NCBI RefSeq assembly: GCF_002843385.1
Contig: NZ_MVDE01000002.1
Span: 62,001 to 126,000, forward strand
Reading direction: 5' to 3'
DNA: 64,000 nucleotides
DNA from: Labilibaculum manganireducens
GTDB taxonomy: Bacteria > Bacteroidota > Bacteroidia > Bacteroidales > Marinifilaceae
The position numbers and the translations under genes were made by a program. The notes under the pieces are model-generated. The model did not search any database, was not told the origin of the DNA, and saw nothing but the letters and a program-made list of their open reading frames with translations. Shown piece after piece: positions 60,052-64,000 of the stretch (position 1 is its first letter; every line of letters starts with the position of its first letter).

Positions 60052-61188
60052 TTAAGGCTTTGAAACAAACTTAGTCAGTTCCGATATCAGTAAGTCAGTA
60101 TCAAAAATATCCTGATGATAAATAATTTTACCTTCTCGATTGACTAAAAATGCGTGAAATTGTCGATCCAGATACTTAATAAGGTCAACACTGTTGTCTA
60201 TACTCTCTATTTCGATGTATTTATGAGAGGGATCAATTGTTGGTCTCCACTGCTTCCATTTTTTTGTTTCTGGAACAGGAAGCAGGTTGTAGGATGAATT
60301 TCGAATAAGGCTTACCAGTTCAATCCCATTTTCTTTGCAGCTGGTCTGTAATTGATCTAAAGCCAGATAATTAGGCTCGTTTTTATCCGGAGTCCAGGCT
60401 CTCCAGATATAAAATAAGTAATACTGGGCTTTCCGGTCTGCAAAATTGTATTCTTGCCCTTTAAGTGTAGTGGAGCTTAAGTCAGGGAATTCGTTTCTGG
60501 TGAAAATTTGTTCAATTGTTTCAACACGTTTGTTTAAATTCTGCACATAAATTCCGTTTGGGTTGGCTGTGTTAAGAGTTTTTAAGTAGATTTTCACATC
60601 GTCTAAACTGCATTTGGCGCCAAAATATTCCTGAAAAATTAAATAAGACACAACCGGAGAAGATGCATAATTGTGAAAATATTCTTTCTTAAATTTATTC
60701 AGTCTTTTGTACTCTGCAAGCAGCATTTTCTTTTTAATTGAATCGGAATTTACTTCCGGTAATTCAAGATCATTGGCTATTTTTAATTTTTGCTGATTAT
60801 TTTTCTGTAGTTTATCTTGAAAATCTTCGTATCGGGATTGAGCTTCGGATCCCGTGAGTTTCTTGATCAGGAAATTGTGTTTAAACTCATCTTTATGAAC
60901 CAATAGATTCATTTTGGATGGCGATATGAAAATTTTTGCCCGTCTGTTTTTAGATAATCCAAGTTGTGCAACGAATGCATGATCTGTTTTTCCTGTAAAC
61001 TGAAATTCACCGTTTTTTGTAATTACAGAGTCAAGAAGAATTACATTTTCCCCGGTTTCCTGATAAAGAAACAGAGTTTCGTTCTGAATTCCTCCTATCA
61101 TTCCTGTTAGTACAAATTCTTTTTCTTGAGAGTAAGTGTTCAAGATGTTGATAGATAGGAATAGAAATGCAATAAATAATTTTTTCAT
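60052..61188 (-). CDS. Exported thioredoxin-fold protein without catalytic Cys
   Basis: A 378-residue protein with a signal peptide ending near NTYSQ, an N-terminal beta-domain of DUF4369 type (about 24-115), a helical linker and a C-terminal thioredoxin-like domain (about 235-375). The active-site strand reads YLFYIWRAWTPDKNEP, with no Cys at all, so redox catalysis is not expected. It belongs to the same general class as the 467-aa protein at 55868. A binding or scaffold role in the envelope is possible. Confidence 0.7.
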   Translation of the reverse strand: MKKLFIAFLFLSINILNTYSQEKEFVLTGMIGGIQNETLFLYQETGENVILLDSVITKNGEFQFTGKTDHAFVAQLGLSKNRRAKIFISPSKMNLLVHKDEFKHNFLIKKLTGSEAQSRYEDFQDKLQKNNQQKLKIANDLELPEVNSDSIKKKMLLAEYKRLNKFKKEYFHNYASSPVVSYLIFQEYFGAKCSLDDVKIYLKTLNTANPNGIYVQNLNKRVETIEQIFTRNEFPDLSSTTLKGQEYNFADRKAQYYLFYIWRAWTPDKNEPNYLALDQLQTSCKENGIELVSLIRNSSYNLLPVPETKKWKQWRPTIDPSHKYIEIESIDNSVDLIKYLDRQFHAFLVNREGKIIYHQDIFDTDLLISELTKFVSKP

Positions 61189-61214
61189 AGTATAATCACT
61201 TTATCTAAAACTCG

Positions 61215-62435
61215 CTATAGGTAGTCTGAGTTTGAATCTTCAATTTTAGCAAATGGAGCAACTGCACGATTGTAAATTCCTTGAACGTAGGCGATTGCCA
61301 TTCCGTAATTTGTGACAGGTATTCCTGCATCTATGGCGGGTTGCAGACGATTGCCCAATTGTTTTGGGGTAATCATACAGCCGCCACATTGAATCAAAAG
61401 AGCGTAATCCGTTATTTCTCCCGGGATTTCATCCAAACCGGCAATTACCACGAATTCCAGTTTTTTACCTGTAAAGTTGGAAATCCAGCGAGGAATTTTC
61501 ACTCTTCCGATATCGTCACAAGAGCTGTGATGAGTACAGCTTTCCAATAGTATAATCTTATCACCATCAACTAGTTCCGATATTTTTGGTGTTCCTTTTA
61601 AGTAAGCATTAAAATTTCCTTTGAAATGTGCCAGCATGATGCTGAAACTTGTTAATGGAATATCAGAAGGAATGGAAGCTCCGGCTTTTAAAAATACCTG
61701 ACTATCGGTGACAACCAGCTTTGGTTTAATTCCGGTTTTACGTAAAAATGCATCAACTTCCCTTTCTTTTAAAACAATACACACAGCATCATTATCCAAA
61801 ATATCTCTTATTGCCTGAACTTGCGGCAAAATCAATCTACCTTCAGGAGCTTCAATATCAATTGGAGTTATTAAAAGAATGATATCGCCGTATGAGATCA
61901 AATCTCCCAAAAGGGAAGGAGTAGTATAGGCCGATTCGGGAATTGTTATTTTAATACTTTTAACAATAGGTTCGATATTGGCTTTGCAATTGGAAAAGTG
62001 AAGAATGTCTTTAGATCCGTACTGTTTTAGTAAATCAGTTGTTTGCTGATTTAAAATCTCAATGTCTTCTTTGTTGTGTATTGTAATGAAAGGAATATTT
62101 TGCTTGTTGAAATTATCAATAAGACCCAATTCAAAATCACCAAAAGTATTTTGAGTGATTACAAGAACAGCAAGATCTATGATTTTTATGATTTGATTGG
62201 TTTTTGTGATCCGCTTGTCCCCCAACTCACCGGTATCATCAATTCCCGCCGTATCAATGAGAATAACCGGGCCAAATCCGGTAATCTCAAAAGACTTTTT
62301 TACCGGATCAGTTGTTGTGCCTGCAACATCCGAAACGATTGCAATATCTTGTCCGGCCAAAAAATTGATGAGAGTACTTTTCCCATTGTTTCTTCTTCCA
62401 AAAATTCCAATATGAGGACGTCTTTCTCTTCCCAT
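61215..62435 (-). CDS. hydF: [FeFe] hydrogenase maturation GTPase HydF
   Basis: A 406-residue protein. The N-terminal GTPase domain has GRRNNGKSTL (G1), DVAGTT (G2/G3 region), DTAGI and HNKED. The C-terminal cluster-binding domain has the conserved CTHH, then CGGC about 50 residues later (CxHx46-53CxxC), which ligate the [4Fe-4S] cluster. HydF is the scaffold that builds the diiron subcluster and delivers it to hydrogenase. It is 23 bp downstream of aspA. Confidence 0.95.
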   Translation of the reverse strand: MGRERRPHIGIFGRRNNGKSTLINFLAGQDIAIVSDVAGTTTDPVKKSFEITGFGPVILIDTAGIDDTGELGDKRITKTNQIIKIIDLAVLVITQNTFGDFELGLIDNFNKQNIPFITIHNKEDIEILNQQTTDLLKQYGSKDILHFSNCKANIEPIVKSIKITIPESAYTTPSLLGDLISYGDIILLITPIDIEAPEGRLILPQVQAIRDILDNDAVCIVLKEREVDAFLRKTGIKPKLVVTDSQVFLKAGASIPSDIPLTSFSIMLAHFKGNFNAYLKGTPKISELVDGDKIILLESCTHHSSCDDIGRVKIPRWISNFTGKKLEFVVIAGLDEIPGEITDYALLIQCGGCMITPKQLGNRLQPAIDAGIPVTNYGMAIAYVQGIYNRAVAPFAKIEDSNSDYL

Positions 62436-62458
62436 TTTCTTCAGTTTACAGTAATCGG

Positions 62459-63904
62459 TTATCTGTTCAGAGTTTCACCAATTCGAAATCCCATTTTTAG
62501 CAATTCTTCCGGCTGAATTAGTTTGTTCAGTAATTCAGCCGTAACTAAATTTAGTTTGGCATTTGCTTCCCGAATTGATATTTGGTTGGTTTTCATTTCT
62601 TTGGCAAGCTTGGCTGCCTGATGATAGCCAATGTAAGGCGATAATGCTGTTGCAACAGATGGGTTTTTCAGGATACTTTCTTCGAGAGGATTGGTTTTTA
62701 TTTCCAATTCCAGAAATAAATTCCTGACCAAACTGTTGTTGGCTGCAATCAGTAGTTTTATGCTGTCAAGTAAAGCATGACCGATTGAAGGTAAATAAGC
62801 ATTTAACTCCAGACAGCCCTGTCCTGAAAGATTGCTAATCATCAAATCGTTAGCGTAAACTTTATGAGCAACACTGATTACAAATTCAGGAATTACCGGA
62901 TTTATTTTCCCGGGCATTATGGAGCTGCCGACCTGTTTTTGTGGCAAATATACTTCCCGGTTCACAAATAAATCGGATCCCAGTAAACGGAGATCAGAAA
63001 CCATTTTCTCCAAATTCACAGCATGAGCTTTTAGAGTTGCATGAACTTCGACAAAAGAATCCTGGTTTGCAGTTGCATCCGATAAATTCTCTGATCGGGT
63101 TATAGGCAAACCGGTTAATTTTTGAAGATTAGGAACCACTTCCATAATAAAAAACCGTGGAATCGACAGCCCTGTTCCAATGGCTCCGCCACCTAAATTC
63201 ACTTCTTTTATTCGCTCGAAACATTTCGAAACTCTCCACCAATCTCTCGAAAGAGCATTGTTGTACGTACTAAATAATTTATCGTAAGAGGAAGGAACAG
63301 CAGTCTGCATTTGAGTATAAGCCTGACGCAATACATTCCTGTATTTACTTTCTGTTTTTTCCACTTCCATACGAAGAGTATTGATCGACTCTTCCAATTC
63401 CTGTAAGAGACGAATGCATGCTACTTTTAGAGAAGTGGGAATAACATCATTTGTGGATTGAAATACGTTGGCGTGTTCGAAAGGATCAATATCATGGTAT
63501 GAACCTGCAGGTTTTCCAACATTTAGAAGAGCCCGGTTGGAAATTATTTCGTTTACATTCATGTTGATGCTTGTGCCGGCACCGCCTTGAATTGCAGGGA
63601 TTATAAAATGCTCAAAGTGTTTTCCTGCATTAATTTCTATCGAGACTTTTTCCAAATCTTCAATTAAATTGGATTCGATCAATTGAAAAGGAAATTCTTC
63701 ATTCGGAAATTTGTCTTGAATCGCTTTTAAAAAGCTTGAATAAGTTTGGTAACAGGCTTGTTTCACAATACCAATGGCCATAAACCACTCTTTATGAAAA
63801 GTTGTTTGGTCTGGGAAATTTTCTTTGGCCCGAAGAGAATGAATTCCCCAAAGAGCATCTTTTGGAATTTCCCTTTGTCCTATAAAATCAGATTCGGTTC
63901 TCAT
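62459..63904 (-). CDS. aspA: Aspartate ammonia-lyase
   Basis: A 481-residue lyase of the fumarase/aspartase family. The signature GSSIMPGKINP (about residue 320) and TSINMNVNEI are conserved. It interconverts aspartate with fumarate and ammonia. An aspA-like gene next to hydrogenase maturation genes recurs in anaerobes. Ammonium release may support the radical chemistry of H-cluster assembly. That link is an inference. Confidence 0.88.
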   Translation of the reverse strand: MRTESDFIGQREIPKDALWGIHSLRAKENFPDQTTFHKEWFMAIGIVKQACYQTYSSFLKAIQDKFPNEEFPFQLIESNLIEDLEKVSIEINAGKHFEHFIIPAIQGGAGTSINMNVNEIISNRALLNVGKPAGSYHDIDPFEHANVFQSTNDVIPTSLKVACIRLLQELEESINTLRMEVEKTESKYRNVLRQAYTQMQTAVPSSYDKLFSTYNNALSRDWWRVSKCFERIKEVNLGGGAIGTGLSIPRFFIMEVVPNLQKLTGLPITRSENLSDATANQDSFVEVHATLKAHAVNLEKMVSDLRLLGSDLFVNREVYLPQKQVGSSIMPGKINPVIPEFVISVAHKVYANDLMISNLSGQGCLELNAYLPSIGHALLDSIKLLIAANNSLVRNLFLELEIKTNPLEESILKNPSVATALSPYIGYHQAAKLAKEMKTNQISIREANAKLNLVTAELLNKLIQPEELLKMGFRIGETLNR

Positions 63905-63906
63905 GA

Positions 63907-64000
63907 TCAGCTTGAAGATTTGGTATAGGATTTTACATCCTCTGCTGAAATTCTTTCCTGGCCCAGAATGATCAATCGCTCAATTATATTTCTGAATTCA
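63907..64000 (-). CDS. C-terminal end of a sigma-54-type AAA+ regulator (partial)
   Basis: The last 30 codons of a gene entering from the right edge. The reading EFRNIIERLIILGQERISAE followed by DVKSY resembles the end of the AAA+ domain of NtrC-type activators (the LRNVVERLVIL segment). The protein stops just after this point, so a C-terminal Fis-type DNA-binding domain would be absent. The call rests on a short stretch. Confidence 0.45.
   Translation of the reverse strand, partial: EFRNIIERLIILGQERISAEDVKSYTKSSS

Overview
The window looks like a chromosomal segment of a Bacteroidota species, most likely a marine Bacteroidales/Marinilabiliales-type bacterium. The evidence is a low-GC genome, an alternative complex III (ACIII) instead of a bc1 complex, a fused CcoN-CcoO cbb3 oxidase, the DUF4492-cydAB arrangement, a carboxypeptidase-regulatory-like TonB receptor, a PorV/PorQ-like protein, and the core order nudix/pyrE/SRPBCC/birA/rsfS/ftsH/cdsA/psd. 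No rRNA or tRNA gene and no CRISPR array was seen.

Layout. 1-3240: the cut-off start of a protein that may belong to the rhomboid family, then a minus-strand operon of a 355-aa protein with a hydrophobic C-terminal hairpin followed by four tandem, overlapping copies of a three-helix membrane protein. This has the architecture of a toxin with multiplied immunity genes. 3794-11878: ACIII operon actA-B-C-D-F-E, with actF before actE. 12008-14753: AT-rich two-gene Septu-like (PtuA/PtuB) defence island. 14754-16623: repeat-rich DNA with a 41-42 bp tandem array whose stems covary, dispersed inverted repeats, a copper-type HMA lipoprotein and an element with terminal inverted repeats. 16624-21845: heme O synthase and an A2-type caa3 oxidase (subunits II, IV, III, I) behind a SCO copper chaperone. 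22139-32245: a monoheme lipoprotein cytochrome, an SEC-C protein and the full cbb3 oxidase and maturation cluster, interrupted by a GxxExxY gene. 32249-35638: a three-gene FeS/NrfD/cytochrome c module with no molybdopterin subunit. 36266-39335: DUF4492-cydA-cydB plus a small candidate accessory protein. 39464-64000: mainly core metabolism (DAHP synthase-chorismate mutase, phospholipid synthesis, FtsH, RsfS, BirA, PyrE, CoaD), a probable metal-related TonB receptor, two thioredoxin-fold proteins with degenerate active sites, and the edge of an [FeFe]-hydrogenase maturation locus (hydF, aspA, end of a sigma-54-type regulator).

How it works together. Menaquinol is probably oxidised by ACIII, which passes electrons through monoheme cytochromes to caa3. 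The FeS/NrfD/cytochrome c module sits next to the cbb3 genes and may be a second quinol:cytochrome c route feeding that high-affinity oxidase. Cytochrome bd oxidises quinol directly. Three terminal oxidases plus HydF suggest life across oxic and anoxic conditions.

The least expected signal is a roughly 87-113 bp intergenic element present five times, always in the same orientation and ending exactly at the start codon of a respiratory gene (actD twice in tandem, sco, ccoQ, and the nrfD-like gene). Three copies carry an extra 19-bp palindrome block. The covarying tandem array and the toxin/immunity array are the other strongest leads.
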